This document shows, one piece after another, positions 26,566 to 36,654 of a DNA stretch of 64,000 nt; the stretch's first letter is position 1, and each line of letters begins with the position of its first letter. The notes beneath the pieces were generated by a model. That model saw nothing but the letters and a program-made list of their open reading frames with translations, made no database searches and was not told where the DNA came from. Made by a program: the position numbers and the translations under genes. The stretch lies in assembly GCF_900104385.1 (NCBI RefSeq), contig NZ_FNJA01000001.1, positions 62,001 through 126,000 of the forward strand. The letters are read 5' to 3'. The stretch is from Rhodoferax sp. OV413 (GTDB taxonomy: Bacteria; Pseudomonadota; Gammaproteobacteria; Burkholderiales; Burkholderiaceae_C).

Positions 26566-29046
26566 ATGTCCCCATCCCGTTCCGCACGCCAGCGCCTGTT
26601 TGCGATTTCGCCCCTGGCGCTGGCCGTCCACGCCGCCGTGTTTTCTGCTGCCACGCTGGCATTGCCCGCCTGGTCGGCCGAACAGGCGCAGACCAGCGCC
26701 GTTGCCAAGTCCTACCAAATCCCGGCCGGGCCGCTGGCCTCGGTGCTGGCCAGGTTTGCCGGTGCCGCCGGCGCCGCGCTGTCGTTCGACCCGGCCATCG
26801 CCAAAGACCTGCAGTCGCCCGGTCTGCAAGGCAGCTATACCGTGCACGCGGGCTTCGCGGCCTTGCTGACCGGCTCCGGCCTGGAAGCGCTGGACCGGGG
26901 CAATGGCGAATACACCTTGCGTAAGTACGAGCCCAAGGCCGTGGCTGCGCCGGCTGCTGCGGCAGCAGCTGTGTCTTTGCCCGCTGTCACCGTCAAAGCC
27001 ATGGTGGACAAGGCCAGCACCGAAGGCACTGGCGCCTACACCGCCCGGGTTGCCAGCAGCGCTACCAAGCTCAATTTGTCGCTGCGCGAAACACCGCAAT
27101 CGGTCACGGTGATCACCAGCCAGATGATCGAAGACAAGGGCCTGACCACCATGGAGCAGGTACTGAACCACACGCCCGGTGTCTCCATGGTGGGCGATGC
27201 GTCGGAAAACAGCCAGATCTTTGTGCGCGGCTTCTACATGGACACCGGCATCCAGGTCGATGGCTTGAACGCCACCTCGGCCCAACCGGTGTACGAAGGC
27301 TCGATCAGCCAGGGCTTGGACCCGGCGATTGCCGACCGGGTCGAGGTCATCAAGGGGGCGGCGGGCATTGTGGCCGGCCTGGGCGAGCCTTCGGCCGCTG
27401 TCAACTTCATCCGCAAGCGCCCCACGGACACGTTCCAGGCGCATGTGCAAACCAGCGTCGGCAGCTGGGACCGCGATAGCGTCGAAGGCGACATCTCGGG
27501 GCCACTGACCGAAGACGGCCGTATCCGCGGTCGCCTGGTCGGCGCTTACCGCCATGCTAATTCCTTCATGGACCGCTACGGTTCCGACAAAAGCGTGGTC
27601 TACGGCGCACTGGAGGTCGACCTGACCCGGCAAACCCTGCTGTCGCTGGCGCTGGACCAGCAGCGCTCGGATACCGACGGGGCCTACAACTACAACTCAA
27701 ATCCGGCGTTCTACCTGGACGGCGGTATCTTCAACAGCCGCCGCTCCTTCTCCGCCGGCCAGGAATGGACCTACTGGAACGTGCAGCAACGCACTTTCAC
27801 CCCGAAGTTGGAGCACCGCTTCGACAACGGCTGGAAAGCCGTGGCTTCGGCACGCATAGCCCGTGCCGACATCGACCGCGTGAGCTTTTACCCCGGCGAA
27901 TATGTGGACCGCGCCAGCGGCACGCTGGTCGGTGCCTGGAACGATGCCTATGCCGACCGCAGCCTGCGCAAATCGGATACCAACAGCGTGGACGCCTACG
28001 CCACCGGCCCGTTCAGCTTGCTCGGCCGCAAGCACGAGCTGGTGGTCGGCATGAGCCAGGGCCGCAACAAGTTCGACATGGCAACCTTCCAGAGTGCCAC
28101 CATGGCGCCCTACAGCGTAAGCAGTGGCACCGTGGCCCAGCCGGCGATCTCCAGCACCGCCAGCTACGACAATGGCTACGACCAGCAGCAGATCGGCGCC
28201 TTCAGCACCGCGCGGCTGAACCTGGCCGACGACTGGAAGCTGATGGTCGGCGGCCGCTTCAGCAACTGGAAGTACACCACCACCGACCGCATCAACAGCA
28301 GCGCCGCCACGGTGCAGCACAAGAACATTTTCACGCCCTACCTTGGCCTGGTGTACGACCTGAACAGCAGCACATCGCTGTACGCCAGCTACACCGGTAT
28401 CTTCAAGCCCGTGACCTATTACGGCGCCAGCGGCAAGCTGCTGGACCCCACCGAAGGCCGCAATATCGAGGCCGGGGTGAAGTGGGCGTTCTTTGAAGAC
28501 CGGTTGAATGCTTCGATGGCGGTCTACGAAACCCTGCAGGACAAGTACGCCGAATACGCCAACCAGGGCAAGCTGCCCAGCGGCGAATGGATCTACCGCA
28601 GCATCGACGGCGTGAAGACCACCGGCTTCGAGGTCGAGGTGTCTGGTCGGCTGGCCCCGGGCTGGGAGGTCGGCGGCGGCTTCACCCATAACACAGCCAA
28701 GGACGCCACCGGCGCCCGCAAAAACACCTACATCCCGGACAACCTGTTCAAACTCAGCGTCAACCACAGCATGGACCGCCTGAACCTAGGTGCCAGCCTG
28801 CGCTGGCAAAGCGCCACCTACTACGACACCGCCATCTACGCCGCCAGCCCGACCATTGCCGTGCGCCAGGAGCAAAAGGCCTACACCCTGCTGGATCTGA
28901 TGGCCCGCTACCGCTTCAACGACACCTGGTCGGTTACGGGCAATCTGAACAATGTGTTTGACACGGTCTACAACCGCTCGATGTGGGGCTATGCCGACTA
29001 CGGCACGCCCCGCAACTTCAGCATCAGCCTGCGGGCTGACTGGTAA
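26566..29046 (+). CDS. TonB-dependent siderophore receptor with STN signalling domain
   Basis: 826-aa outer membrane receptor. After the signal peptide (to about residue 38, PAWSAEQ) comes an STN domain (SYQIPAGPLASVLARFAGAAGAAL..., residues 48-122), then the plug (LRETPQSVTVITSQMIEDKGL) and a 22-strand barrel ending in the aromatic F-x-x-S-L-R-A-D-W. It is of the FhuE/FpvA type that takes up hydroxamate or mixed siderophores. The STN domain together with the upstream FecI/FecR genes indicates transcriptional signalling. Genes for siderophore synthesis are not seen, so the ligand could be a xenosiderophore. Confidence 0.94.
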   Translation: MSPSRSARQRLFAISPLALAVHAAVFSAATLALPAWSAEQAQTSAVAKSYQIPAGPLASVLARFAGAAGAALSFDPAIAKDLQSPGLQGSYTVHAGFAALLTGSGLEALDRGNGEYTLRKYEPKAVAAPAAAAAAVSLPAVTVKAMVDKASTEGTGAYTARVASSATKLNLSLRETPQSVTVITSQMIEDKGLTTMEQVLNHTPGVSMVGDASENSQIFVRGFYMDTGIQVDGLNATSAQPVYEGSISQGLDPAIADRVEVIKGAAGIVAGLGEPSAAVNFIRKRPTDTFQAHVQTSVGSWDRDSVEGDISGPLTEDGRIRGRLVGAYRHANSFMDRYGSDKSVVYGALEVDLTRQTLLSLALDQQRSDTDGAYNYNSNPAFYLDGGIFNSRRSFSAGQEWTYWNVQQRTFTPKLEHRFDNGWKAVASARIARADIDRVSFYPGEYVDRASGTLVGAWNDAYADRSLRKSDTNSVDAYATGPFSLLGRKHELVVGMSQGRNKFDMATFQSATMAPYSVSSGTVAQPAISSTASYDNGYDQQQIGAFSTARLNLADDWKLMVGGRFSNWKYTTTDRINSSAATVQHKNIFTPYLGLVYDLNSSTSLYASYTGIFKPVTYYGASGKLLDPTEGRNIEAGVKWAFFEDRLNASMAVYETLQDKYAEYANQGKLPSGEWIYRSIDGVKTTGFEVEVSGRLAPGWEVGGGFTHNTAKDATGARKNTYIPDNLFKLSVNHSMDRLNLGASLRWQSATYYDTAIYAASPTIAVRQEQKAYTLLDLMARYRFNDTWSVTGNLNNVFDTVYNRSMWGYADYGTPRNFSISLRADW

Positions 29047-29050
29047 AGCA

Positions 29051-29320
29051 ATGGCACAGAGCGCAAAGCTGCGGCTGCTATCCCGCGTGCTGGCCGCCAT
29101 CTTCGGCGGCTACGCGCTGGCGTCGGCCTGGGCGGTGTTTCTAGGCGCAGTGCTGCCCGGCACGCGCGCCGAGGCGGTACTGGTCGGCGTGCAATCCAGC
29201 TTTGTGGTCTACACCGCGGCGGTGGTCTGGGTGTTTGCGGTGCACGACCTGCGCCGCGCCTGGCTGGGCCTGCTGCTGCCTGCGCTGCTACTGGGCGGGC
29301 TGGGAGTGTGCTGGCCATGA
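29051..29320 (+). CDS. DUF3649 membrane protein
   Basis: 89-aa protein with two or three hydrophobic segments (VLAAIFGGYALASAWAVFLGAVLP, SFVVYTAAVVWVFAV, LLLPALLLGGLGV). DUF3649 proteins regularly sit between TonB-dependent siderophore receptors and PepSY proteins, as here, 4 bp after the receptor. A role in iron-siderophore processing at the inner membrane is assumed from this context only. The stop overlaps the PepSY start. Confidence 0.85.
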   Translation: MAQSAKLRLLSRVLAAIFGGYALASAWAVFLGAVLPGTRAEAVLVGVQSSFVVYTAAVVWVFAVHDLRRAWLGLLLPALLLGGLGVCWP

Positions 29321-30972
29321 GCAAGCCGACAAGCAAAACACCGGGTGGCTTCCGCCAGTCCATGGCATGGCTGCATACCTGGTGCGGGCTGTGGTTTACC
29401 TGGCTGCTGTACGCCATCTTTCTGACCGGCACGCTGGCCGTGTTTGCCGAGCCCATCGGCCACTGGATGACGCCGGAACACGCCTTGGCCGAGTCCCATG
29501 CGGGCACCGAGCCGCCCGCGCCTATTGACCGCGCCAAGCGCTGGGCGTTGGGTCTGGCTTACATGGCACAGCAGCACGCGAACGCCGGCATGTGGGAAAT
29601 CTGGCCTACCCGCGCAGCCGATGGCGGCGGGCTGATGGCCTACTGGTTCGACGCCGGCGGCGGCTACGCTGCGGCCCAGCTCGACCCGGTGACCGGCGCG
29701 GTGTTGGCCCCCGGCGCTGAGGTGGTGGAGCGCGCCACCCATGGCGGCAGCCACTTTGTGAGCTTTCATTACGAGCTGCACGCGGGCCGCATCGGCCTGT
29801 GGATCGTCGGCTTTGTGGCCATGGCCATGCTGGTGGCGCTGGTGTCGGGCATCGTCACCCACAAGCGTCTCTTCAAAGACTTCTTCACCTTCCGTCCGGC
29901 CAAAGGCCAGCGCTCCTGGCTGGACGCGCACAACGCGCTGGCGGTGCTGACGCTGCCGTTTTTATTCATGATTGCCTATACCGGCATCGCCATCTCGGGC
30001 CTGAGCTTCATGCCGGCCGGCGCCTGGTCGTTCAACCGCGCAGATGCCGCACAGCTGTGGACCGCCTTGAACGACCCGGCCAAACCCGTGCGCACTGGCC
30101 AGCCGCTGGCAGTGCCGGATCTGGAAGCCTTTGCCCTGCGGGCCGAGGCCTTGATCGGCCAGCAGATCCGCTGCATCGTGGTGGACCACCCGGGCGACAG
30201 CGCCATGCGCATCAGCGCCTACGGCTGGAACGGTGAGGAAGAGCAAATAACCCGCATCAGCACCAGCACCGGCATGGTCTCGTTCTCGGCGGCCTCTGGC
30301 CAGATATTGAACCTCCGTTTGCCTGGCCAGGTGGACGGCGGCGCGGCCTCGCTGGTGCAGCAGGTGATGGGCGATCTGCACATGGCGCGCTTTGGCGGGC
30401 TGGTGGTCAAGTGGCTGTACTTCGTCTGCGGCCTGGCCGGCACGGCCATGGTGGCCACCGGCGCAATCCTGTTCATGGTGAAGCGCCGTGGCAAACATGG
30501 CGCGGAGTTCGGTGCCGCCACGGCACGCGTGTACCGTTTGGTCGAAGGCCTGAACGTGGCAGCCATTGCCGGCCTGGGCGTGGCCTGTGTGGCCTATCTG
30601 TGGGCCAATCGCCTGATTCCGGTGGCCATGCCGCAGCGCGACGATGCCGAAATAGGGGGCTTCTTCGCCGTCTGGATAGGGATGTTGCTCCACGCCTTCA
30701 TCCGGCCGCCGGGCCGCGCCTGGGTGGAGCAGCTGGGCCTGCTGGCAAGCCTGTGCCTGCTGCTGCCACTGCTGAACCTGCTGAGTACCGGCGACCACAT
30801 CCCCGCCCAGATCGCCCGCGGCGACTGGGAGAGCGCCGGCGTGGAATTGACCGTGTTGGTATTCGGCCTACTGGCTGCATGGACGACGCGGCGCGTGGCC
30901 GCAAAGCTGCGTGCCGGCCCCGCTATGCCGCGCCGCGCCAAGGCATCGCCCACGGCGGAGCTGGCCCGATGA
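29317..30972 (+). CDS. PepSY-associated TM protein (iron-regulated membrane protein)
   Basis: 551-aa inner membrane protein with PepSY-TM helices: the first at about residues 17-41 (HTWCGLWFTWLLYAIFLTGTLAVF), more at about 160-240 and 370-520. Conserved His residues occur in the helices (HTWCGLW, HYELHAGRIGLW, HMARFGGL), like those of FoxB/FhuF-linked siderophore reductases. The ATGA overlaps the DUF3649 stop. In this family some members reduce ferric siderophores in the periplasm, which fits the operon; direct evidence is lacking. Confidence 0.9.
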   Translation: MSKPTSKTPGGFRQSMAWLHTWCGLWFTWLLYAIFLTGTLAVFAEPIGHWMTPEHALAESHAGTEPPAPIDRAKRWALGLAYMAQQHANAGMWEIWPTRAADGGGLMAYWFDAGGGYAAAQLDPVTGAVLAPGAEVVERATHGGSHFVSFHYELHAGRIGLWIVGFVAMAMLVALVSGIVTHKRLFKDFFTFRPAKGQRSWLDAHNALAVLTLPFLFMIAYTGIAISGLSFMPAGAWSFNRADAAQLWTALNDPAKPVRTGQPLAVPDLEAFALRAEALIGQQIRCIVVDHPGDSAMRISAYGWNGEEEQITRISTSTGMVSFSAASGQILNLRLPGQVDGGAASLVQQVMGDLHMARFGGLVVKWLYFVCGLAGTAMVATGAILFMVKRRGKHGAEFGAATARVYRLVEGLNVAAIAGLGVACVAYLWANRLIPVAMPQRDDAEIGGFFAVWIGMLLHAFIRPPGRAWVEQLGLLASLCLLLPLLNLLSTGDHIPAQIARGDWESAGVELTVLVFGLLAAWTTRRVAAKLRAGPAMPRRAKASPTAELAR

Positions 30973-31307
30973 GCGCCGCTTCTGCTTTGGCGCTGCTGCT
31001 GGCCTATGCCGGCATGGCCGGCCTGTGCCTGGCGATGGACCGCCACCATGCGCAGGTCTGGGGCCGCGATGCGCTGCCGGCCACCCGGCGGATGCTGCAA
31101 ATCCTGGGTGCTGTGCTGCTGGCGCTGGCCTTGTGGCCTTGCGTGCAGGCCTGGGGCGCGACGGTCGGCGTGGTGGTCTGGCTGGGCTGCGTGTCGGCCG
31201 GCGCCTTGCTGCTGGTCGGGCTGCTGCCGTATGCGCCGCGGCTGGCGGTGCTGCTGGCTGCGCTGGGCGCCGTGCTGGGCGTGGTGGCTGTGTTTGTGGT
31301 TCCTTAA
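30969..31307 (+). CDS. DUF3325 membrane protein
   Basis: 112-aa protein with four hydrophobic helices and the segment LAMDRHHAQVWGRD typical of DUF3325. It overlaps the PepSY gene by 4 bp. DUF3325, PepSY and DUF3649 genes form a recurring trio beside FecIR-receptor genes; the molecular role is unknown. It is 10 bp before the MacA-type gene, so iron uptake and export genes probably share one transcript. Confidence 0.85.
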   Translation: MSAASALALLLAYAGMAGLCLAMDRHHAQVWGRDALPATRRMLQILGAVLLALALWPCVQAWGATVGVVVWLGCVSAGALLLVGLLPYAPRLAVLLAALGAVLGVVAVFVVP

Positions 31308-31317
31308 TTTCATCACC

Positions 31318-32484
31318 ATGTCTTTTTTCAAACTACGCCCGCGCAGCCTGGTGGCAGGCGCGCTGCTGGCCCTGGGCCTGGCCGCCTGGTATGTGCACAG
31401 CCGGCCCGCCACTGCCTGGGACACCACGGCGGTGCGCCGCACCCATATCGAAACCAGCGTCACCGCCATGGGCACCTTGCAGCCGCGCCGCTACGTGGAC
31501 GTGGGCGCCCAGGTGTCGGGCCAGGTGAACCGCCTACATGTGCAGCCCGGTGCCCAGGTTGGCAAGGGCCAGCTGCTGGTGGAGATCGACCCCAGCGTGC
31601 AGCAGGCCACGGTGGACGCCAGCCGCGCCGCGCTGGCCGGGCTGCGCGCCCAGCTGGCAGACCAGCAGGCCCAGTACCGGCTGGCCGCGCACCAGCATGC
31701 GCGCCAGCTGCAGATGGCCCGCGACGAGGCCACGCGCCTGGAGGACGTGCAAACGGCCGAAGCCACCCTGGGCTCGGCGGCCGCCAAGATCGACAACCTG
31801 CGGGCCCAGATCGACCAGACCCAGGCCACCTTGAAGGCCGACGAGGCGCGGTTGGGCTACACCCGCATCTTTGCGCCCATGGCCGGCACTGTGGTGTCAC
31901 TGGAAGCCCGCGAAGGCCAGACCCTGAACGCCACCTACCAGACGCCCAACATCCTGCGTATCGCCGACCTGTCGGCCATGACCGTATGGACCGAGGTGTC
32001 GGAGGCCGATGTGCGCCGCGTCAAGCCCGGCATGCCGGTGTACTTCACCACCCTGGGCGGCGATGCGCGGCGCTGGCAGGGTAGGGTGCGCCAGGTGCTG
32101 CCCGCGCCCCCGGTGGCCGAGGCCAAGGCCGCCGCCGCCGGGCAGGCGGCGACCAGCAAGGTGGTGCTATACACCGTGCTGTTCGATGTGGACAACCTGG
32201 ACGCCGAACTGATGCCGCAGATGACGGCCCAGGTCAGCTTCGTCACCGCCTCGGCGCAAAACGTGCTGACTGTGCCCATGCCGGCCCTGAAGCCGGTGCC
32301 CGGCCAGCCCGATCGCTACACCGCCCGCGTGCTACGCAGCGACGGCCAGGTGGAGAGTCGCACGGTGCGCCTGGGCGTGAAAACCCGGCTGACCGCCGAG
32401 GTGCTGGACGGCCTGCAGGAGGGCGAGCAGCTGGTGACCGGCGAGCGCGTCGCCGCCAGCGGCCTGTCGCGCTTCCAGTGGTGA
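31318..32484 (+). CDS. MacA/PvdR-type periplasmic adaptor
   Basis: 388-aa membrane fusion protein. An N-terminal TM anchor (about residues 9-27) is followed by the lipoyl halves ([19 protein letters not shown] and [23 protein letters not shown]), a coiled-coil hairpin (about 95-175) and beta-barrel and membrane-proximal domains. It links a MacB-type ABC exporter to an outer membrane channel, both encoded next. By analogy with PvdR-PvdT-OpmQ it may export or recycle siderophore; macrolide or peptide export is the alternative. Confidence 0.9.
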   Translation: MSFFKLRPRSLVAGALLALGLAAWYVHSRPATAWDTTAVRRTHIETSVTAMGTLQPRRYVDVGAQVSGQVNRLHVQPGAQVGKGQLLVEIDPSVQQATVDASRAALAGLRAQLADQQAQYRLAAHQHARQLQMARDEATRLEDVQTAEATLGSAAAKIDNLRAQIDQTQATLKADEARLGYTRIFAPMAGTVVSLEAREGQTLNATYQTPNILRIADLSAMTVWTEVSEADVRRVKPGMPVYFTTLGGDARRWQGRVRQVLPAPPVAEAKAAAAGQAATSKVVLYTVLFDVDNLDAELMPQMTAQVSFVTASAQNVLTVPMPALKPVPGQPDRYTARVLRSDGQVESRTVRLGVKTRLTAEVLDGLQEGEQLVTGERVAASGLSRFQW

Positions 32485-34451
32485 GCGTCCCGGTGATCGC
32501 GCTGCAGGACCTGCGCAAGCGCTATGGCGGGGAGGGCGGTGGCGCCCCGTCAGTCGAAGTGCTGCGCGGCATCAGCCTGCAGATCCACGCGGGTGAGTTC
32601 GTCGCCATCGTCGGTGCCTCGGGCTCGGGCAAGTCCACCTTGATGCACCTGCTGGGCTGCCTGGACCAGGCCAGCAGCGGCAGCTACCACTTCAACGGCC
32701 AGGATGTGGCGTCCATGGACGCCGACCAGTTGGCCTGGCTGCGCCGCGAAGCCTTTGGCTTCGTGTTCCAGGGCTACCACCTGATCGCCACCGAATCGGC
32801 CTGCGAAAACGTCGAAGTGCCGGCCCTGTATGCCGGCCTACCCGAAGCCGCACGCCGTGCGCGCGCCCAGCAGCTGCTGCAGCGCCTGGGCCTGGGCGAC
32901 AAGCTGCAGCACCGGCCGCACCAGTTGTCCGGCGGCCAGCAGCAGCGGGTGTCGATTGCCCGCGCGCTGATGAACGGTGGCCAGATCCTGCTGGCCGACG
33001 AGCCCACCGGCGCCCTCGACTCGCACAGCGGCACCGAGGTGATGGCGCTGCTGCATGAGTTGGCCGACGCGGGCCACACCGTGATCCTGATCACCCACGA
33101 CCGGGCGGTGGCCGCGCAGGCACGCCGGGTCATCGAGATCCGCGACGGGCAGATCGTGGCGGATTCGGGTCGTTTACAAGCCAAATCGGCCTCTGGCGCA
33201 GGTAAAACCAACGCAAGCAGCTATCAAAACAATAGTAAATCGACTCGACAGACAGAACGCCGAGTTCTCTGGGCCGAGCTGCGCGACGCGCTGCGGGCTG
33301 CCTGGCGGGTCATGGCGGCGAACCGCTTTCGCACCGCGCTGACCCTGCTGGGCATCGTCATCGGCGTGGCCTCGGTGATCGTCATGCTGGCGGTGGGCAC
33401 CGGTTCGCAGCAGAAGGTGATGGCCGACATGGCGACCTTTGGCGCCAAGGCCATGTATGTCTCGGCCATGCAGGGCAGCAGCCGCGACCGGGCGGCGCCG
33501 CTGACCCTGGCCGACGCCGCCACCATCCGCCTGCTGCCCAACATCCAGTCGGTGGCGCCGTATATCGAAGGCCGGCTGGTGGTGCGCCGCGGCAATATCG
33601 ACCACCAGACCGAGGTCGGCGGCGCCACCACCGACTTCAGTGAAGCGCTGAGCTGGCCGCTGGCCGAGGGCGTGTGGTTCGACGCGGCCGACGAGCAGCG
33701 CCTGGCCAAGGTCGCCATCCTCGGCCAGACCGTGCGCAAGGCGCTGTTTGCCGACGGCAGCAGCCCGCTGGGCCAGGACATCCTGGTCGAGGGCGTGCCG
33801 TTCCAGGTGATAGGCGTGCTGGCGGCCAAGGGCGCGTCCGGCGGCGACGACCAGGACGAGCGGGTGGTGGTGCCGTTCTCGGCCGCCAGCGCCCGGCTCT
33901 ACGGCCACCCCAACCCGGGCTGGATCTCGGTGCTGATACGCGACATGGACCAAGCCAGCGCCACCGGCGACGCGATCCTGGCCAGCCTGGCCGAGACCCG
34001 CGGCGCCAAGGACGTACGCCTGTGGAACCAGGCAGAGTCGATCCGCGTGCAGGGCGAAACCGAACGCACTATGACCCTGATGCTGGGCCTGATCGCCGCC
34101 ATCTCGCTGGTGGTCGGCGGCATCGGCGTGATGAACGTAATGCTGATGACGGTGCGCGAGCGCACCCGCGAGATCGGCATCCGCATGGCCACCGGCGCCC
34201 GCCAGCGCGACATCCTGCGCCAGTTTTTGACCGAGGCGGTGCTGGTCACCGTGGTCGGCGGCGCCATCGGCGTGGCCCTGGGCCTGGCGCTGGGCGCCGT
34301 GCTGCTGGCACTGGGCGTGCCGGTGGTGTTCTCGCTCAGCGCCATGCTCGGCGCCTTCGGCTGCGCGGTCGCTACCGGCATTGTTTTTGGCTACACGCCG
34401 GCGCAACGGGCCGCCCGGCTCGACCCGGTCGTGGCCCTGGCATCGGAATGA
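32481..34451 (+). CDS. MacB/PvdT-type ABC exporter (ATPase fused to permease)
   Basis: 656 aa. Residues 1-225 are the ABC ATPase (Walker A GASGSGKS, signature LSGGQQQR, Walker [10 protein letters not shown]). Residues about 265-656 form the MacB permease with the first TM ([21 protein letters not shown]), a large periplasmic domain and three C-terminal TMs. The linker (about residues 233-256, [19 protein letters not shown]) is encoded by an interspersed repeat. The GTG at 32481 overlaps the adaptor stop; a GTG one codon earlier is equally possible. Confidence 0.92.
   Translation: MSVPVIALQDLRKRYGGEGGGAPSVEVLRGISLQIHAGEFVAIVGASGSGKSTLMHLLGCLDQASSGSYHFNGQDVASMDADQLAWLRREAFGFVFQGYHLIATESACENVEVPALYAGLPEAARRARAQQLLQRLGLGDKLQHRPHQLSGGQQQRVSIARALMNGGQILLADEPTGALDSHSGTEVMALLHELADAGHTVILITHDRAVAAQARRVIEIRDGQIVADSGRLQAKSASGAGKTNASSYQNNSKSTRQTERRVLWAELRDALRAAWRVMAANRFRTALTLLGIVIGVASVIVMLAVGTGSQQKVMADMATFGAKAMYVSAMQGSSRDRAAPLTLADAATIRLLPNIQSVAPYIEGRLVVRRGNIDHQTEVGGATTDFSEALSWPLAEGVWFDAADEQRLAKVAILGQTVRKALFADGSSPLGQDILVEGVPFQVIGVLAAKGASGGDDQDERVVVPFSAASARLYGHPNPGWISVLIRDMDQASATGDAILASLAETRGAKDVRLWNQAESIRVQGETERTMTLMLGLIAAISLVVGGIGVMNVMLMTVRERTREIGIRMATGARQRDILRQFLTEAVLVTVVGGAIGVALGLALGAVLLALGVPVVFSLSAMLGAFGCAVATGIVFGYTPAQRAARLDPVVALASE
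33185..33238 (-). repeat. Interspersed palindromic repeat, copy 5 (inside macB)
   Basis: In frame inside the MacB-type gene at the ATPase-permease linker. Minus-strand reading: TTACTATTGTTTTGATAGC, TGCTTGCGTTGGTTTTACC, TGCGCCAGAGGCCGATTT, one of the best family matches. The local base composition is clearly less GC-rich than the rest of the gene. Confidence 0.75.
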
Positions 34452-35755
34452 ATAGCTTGTTGAAATCACTTCTCTTAACCCTAGCCGTGCTGCTGGCCGG
34501 TTGCGCCAGCACTCCGCCCGAAACCGCGGCGCCGGTGCCTGCCGAACCCTGGGGCTGGTGGCAGAGCTTTGGCAGCCCCGAACTCGACCAACTGGTTTCG
34601 CTGGCCCAGCGGCAAAGCCTAGACAGCGCCGCCGCCCTGGCCCGGCTGCGCCAGGCCCAGGCCAGCAGCCGCATCGCCGGCGCGGACCTGTGGCCCCAGG
34701 CCAGCGCCAGCCTGCGCGCCAGCCGGGAAAGCGGCAACCCCAGCGCAGCCGGCAGCGGACTGGCCCTGGGCTTGTCGGCCAGCTACGAGGTCGATTTCTG
34801 GGGCCGCCAGCGGGGCGCCCAGGATGCGGCACTGGCCGAGCTGCGTGCCAGCCAGTTCGACCGCGACACCGTGCGGCTGGCTTTGACCGCCCGCGTCGCC
34901 AGCAATTGGCTGCAGGTACTGGCGCTGCGCGAACAGCAGGCACTGGCCGAGCAGCAGCTGGCCCACGCCCGGCGCCTGCTGCAGTTGGTGGAATCCCGCT
35001 CGCGCGCCGGCGCCGCCTTGCCGCTGGACCTGGCCCAGCAGCGGGGCCTGGTGGCGGCCCAGCAGCGCAACCTGGCCGCGCTGGCCCAGCAGGTGGTGGA
35101 TAGCCAGACCAGCTTGGCCGTGTTGCTTGGCCAACCGAATGCCGAGTTGTCGCCGCTGGCAGCCCTTTGGGCCGACGTACGCGTACCCACGGTTGCACCC
35201 GGCTTGCCGTCTAGCCTGCTGGTGCGCCGCCCCGACATCGCCCGGGCCGAGGCCCGGTTGGCGGCTGCCGACGCGCGCGTCGCCGTGGCCCGCGCGGCCA
35301 TGCTGCCCAGCGTCAGCCTGACGGCCGACATCGCCAGCGACGGCCCGCGCCTGCGCCGCCTGTTCGACAACCCGCTGTACACCCTGGCAGCCGGCCTTAC
35401 GGCCCCGATCTTCGACGCAGGCCGCTTGAGCGCGGGCCATGACCTGGCCCAGGCGCAGCGCGAGGAGCTGCTGGCCAACTACCGCGCCAGCATCGTGGCG
35501 GCGTTTGGCGACATGACCCAGGCCTTGAATGCCATCGCTGGCCTGGACGCCCAATTGCTGGCCCAGCACGAAGCCCTGGCCCAGGCCCGGCGGGCACTGC
35601 AGCTAGCCGAGTCGCGCTACCGCGCGGGTGCCGACACCTTGCTGGTCTTGCTGGACGCCCAGCGCACCCTGGCCAGCACCCAGGACAGCCTGGTGCAGCT
35701 GCAACTGGCGCGGCTGCAGGCGGCGGTGGCGCTGTTCCAGGCGTTTGGCGGCTAA
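34448..35755 (+). CDS. NodT-family outer membrane efflux lipoprotein
   Basis: 435-aa outer membrane channel. The signal ends in the lipobox LLAGCAS (Cys18), followed by two outer-membrane-efflux repeats including [11 protein letters not shown], typical of the RND/NodT family. ATGA overlaps the MacB stop, completing a MacA-MacB-channel set comparable to PvdR-PvdT-OpmQ. The stop overlaps that of the convergent patatin gene by 3-4 bp, which marks the end of the iron block. Confidence 0.92.
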   Translation: MNSLLKSLLLTLAVLLAGCASTPPETAAPVPAEPWGWWQSFGSPELDQLVSLAQRQSLDSAAALARLRQAQASSRIAGADLWPQASASLRASRESGNPSAAGSGLALGLSASYEVDFWGRQRGAQDAALAELRASQFDRDTVRLALTARVASNWLQVLALREQQALAEQQLAHARRLLQLVESRSRAGAALPLDLAQQRGLVAAQQRNLAALAQQVVDSQTSLAVLLGQPNAELSPLAALWADVRVPTVAPGLPSSLLVRRPDIARAEARLAAADARVAVARAAMLPSVSLTADIASDGPRLRRLFDNPLYTLAAGLTAPIFDAGRLSAGHDLAQAQREELLANYRASIVAAFGDMTQALNAIAGLDAQLLAQHEALAQARRALQLAESRYRAGADTLLVLLDAQRTLASTQDSLVQLQLARLQAAVALFQAFGG

Positions 35756-36654
35756 GCTGCCACCAGCTGCGGCCGCCGCTCCAGCAACGCGATGATGTTG
35801 GGTAGCAGCGCCTCGGTGGCCAGCCGGCCTTGTTCCACCAGGTAGGGCATGGCTGCGGTATCGAACAGGCCAACCCGGCGCTCCAGCCGGGGAAAGATGC
35901 GCAGCAGGCGCATGCCGTCGGCCTCGGCGGCGGCCAGGCGGGCGTACATCAGGTTGTTGGTCATGGCCGAGGTGGTCTGGGCCAGCAGGCGCGAGGGCTT
36001 GTTGACACGCTGCGGCATCAGCGCCTCAAAACCCAGGGCGATCACCGCATAGGCGTCGTCGGCAGCGCTGACCGGCAGCGGGTCGGACACAAAGCCGTCC
36101 ACCAGCCGCTGGCCGTCCACATGCTGGGGCGCAAACATGAAGGGCATGGCGATGCTGGCGCGCAGCGCATCGGACACCCGGCCATGGCGCAACACCACGG
36201 CAGCCCCGGTGGCGGCATCGGTGGCGGTGACCCGCAGCGGAATCGGCAGCTGCTCCAGCCGCAGCTCGCCCAAGGCTTTGTGCAGGCGGGCGCGGATCAG
36301 CCGGTCGTCGCGCAAGGCGAAGTCGGCGCCAAACCGGCCCCAGCCCGGCCAGACCATCTGCGGAATCGCCAGCCAGCGGTGGGTCTGGGTCAGCTCGGCG
36401 GTCCACAGCGTGGTGGCGATGCGCACTGCCTCGGCGGCCGGGATCTGCTGGGCAATCAGCGCGCCGAACATCGCGCCCGCACTGCAGCCGACCACCAGGT
36501 CGGGGGCGATGCCTTCGCGGGCCAGCACCTCGACCATGCCCAGGGCCGCAATGCTGCGCACACCACCGCTACCCAGCACCAGGGCCAGGTGCGGGGCAGG
36601 TGGATGGTAGGCGGGGCTATGCACGGCGGGCGATGTGTAAAGCAGACTCGGCAT
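35752..36654 (-). CDS. Patatin-like phospholipase
   Basis: 300-aa serine acyl hydrolase of the patatin/RssA type. The oxyanion loop is LGSGGVRS, the nucleophile motif GCSAG with Ser58, and the catalytic Asp186 in VDGFVSDP. There is no signal peptide. Its start lies 38 bp inside the upstream acetyltransferase gene, so the two are cotranscribed and probably coupled. The substrate is unknown. The acetyltransferase promoter carries the palindromic box described at 37222. Confidence 0.9.
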   Translation of the reverse strand: MPSLLYTSPAVHSPAYHPPAPHLALVLGSGGVRSIAALGMVEVLAREGIAPDLVVGCSAGAMFGALIAQQIPAAEAVRIATTLWTAELTQTHRWLAIPQMVWPGWGRFGADFALRDDRLIRARLHKALGELRLEQLPIPLRVTATDAATGAAVVLRHGRVSDALRASIAMPFMFAPQHVDGQRLVDGFVSDPLPVSAADDAYAVIALGFEALMPQRVNKPSRLLAQTTSAMTNNLMYARLAAAEADGMRLLRIFPRLERRVGLFDTAAMPYLVEQGRLATEALLPNIIALLERRPQLVAA

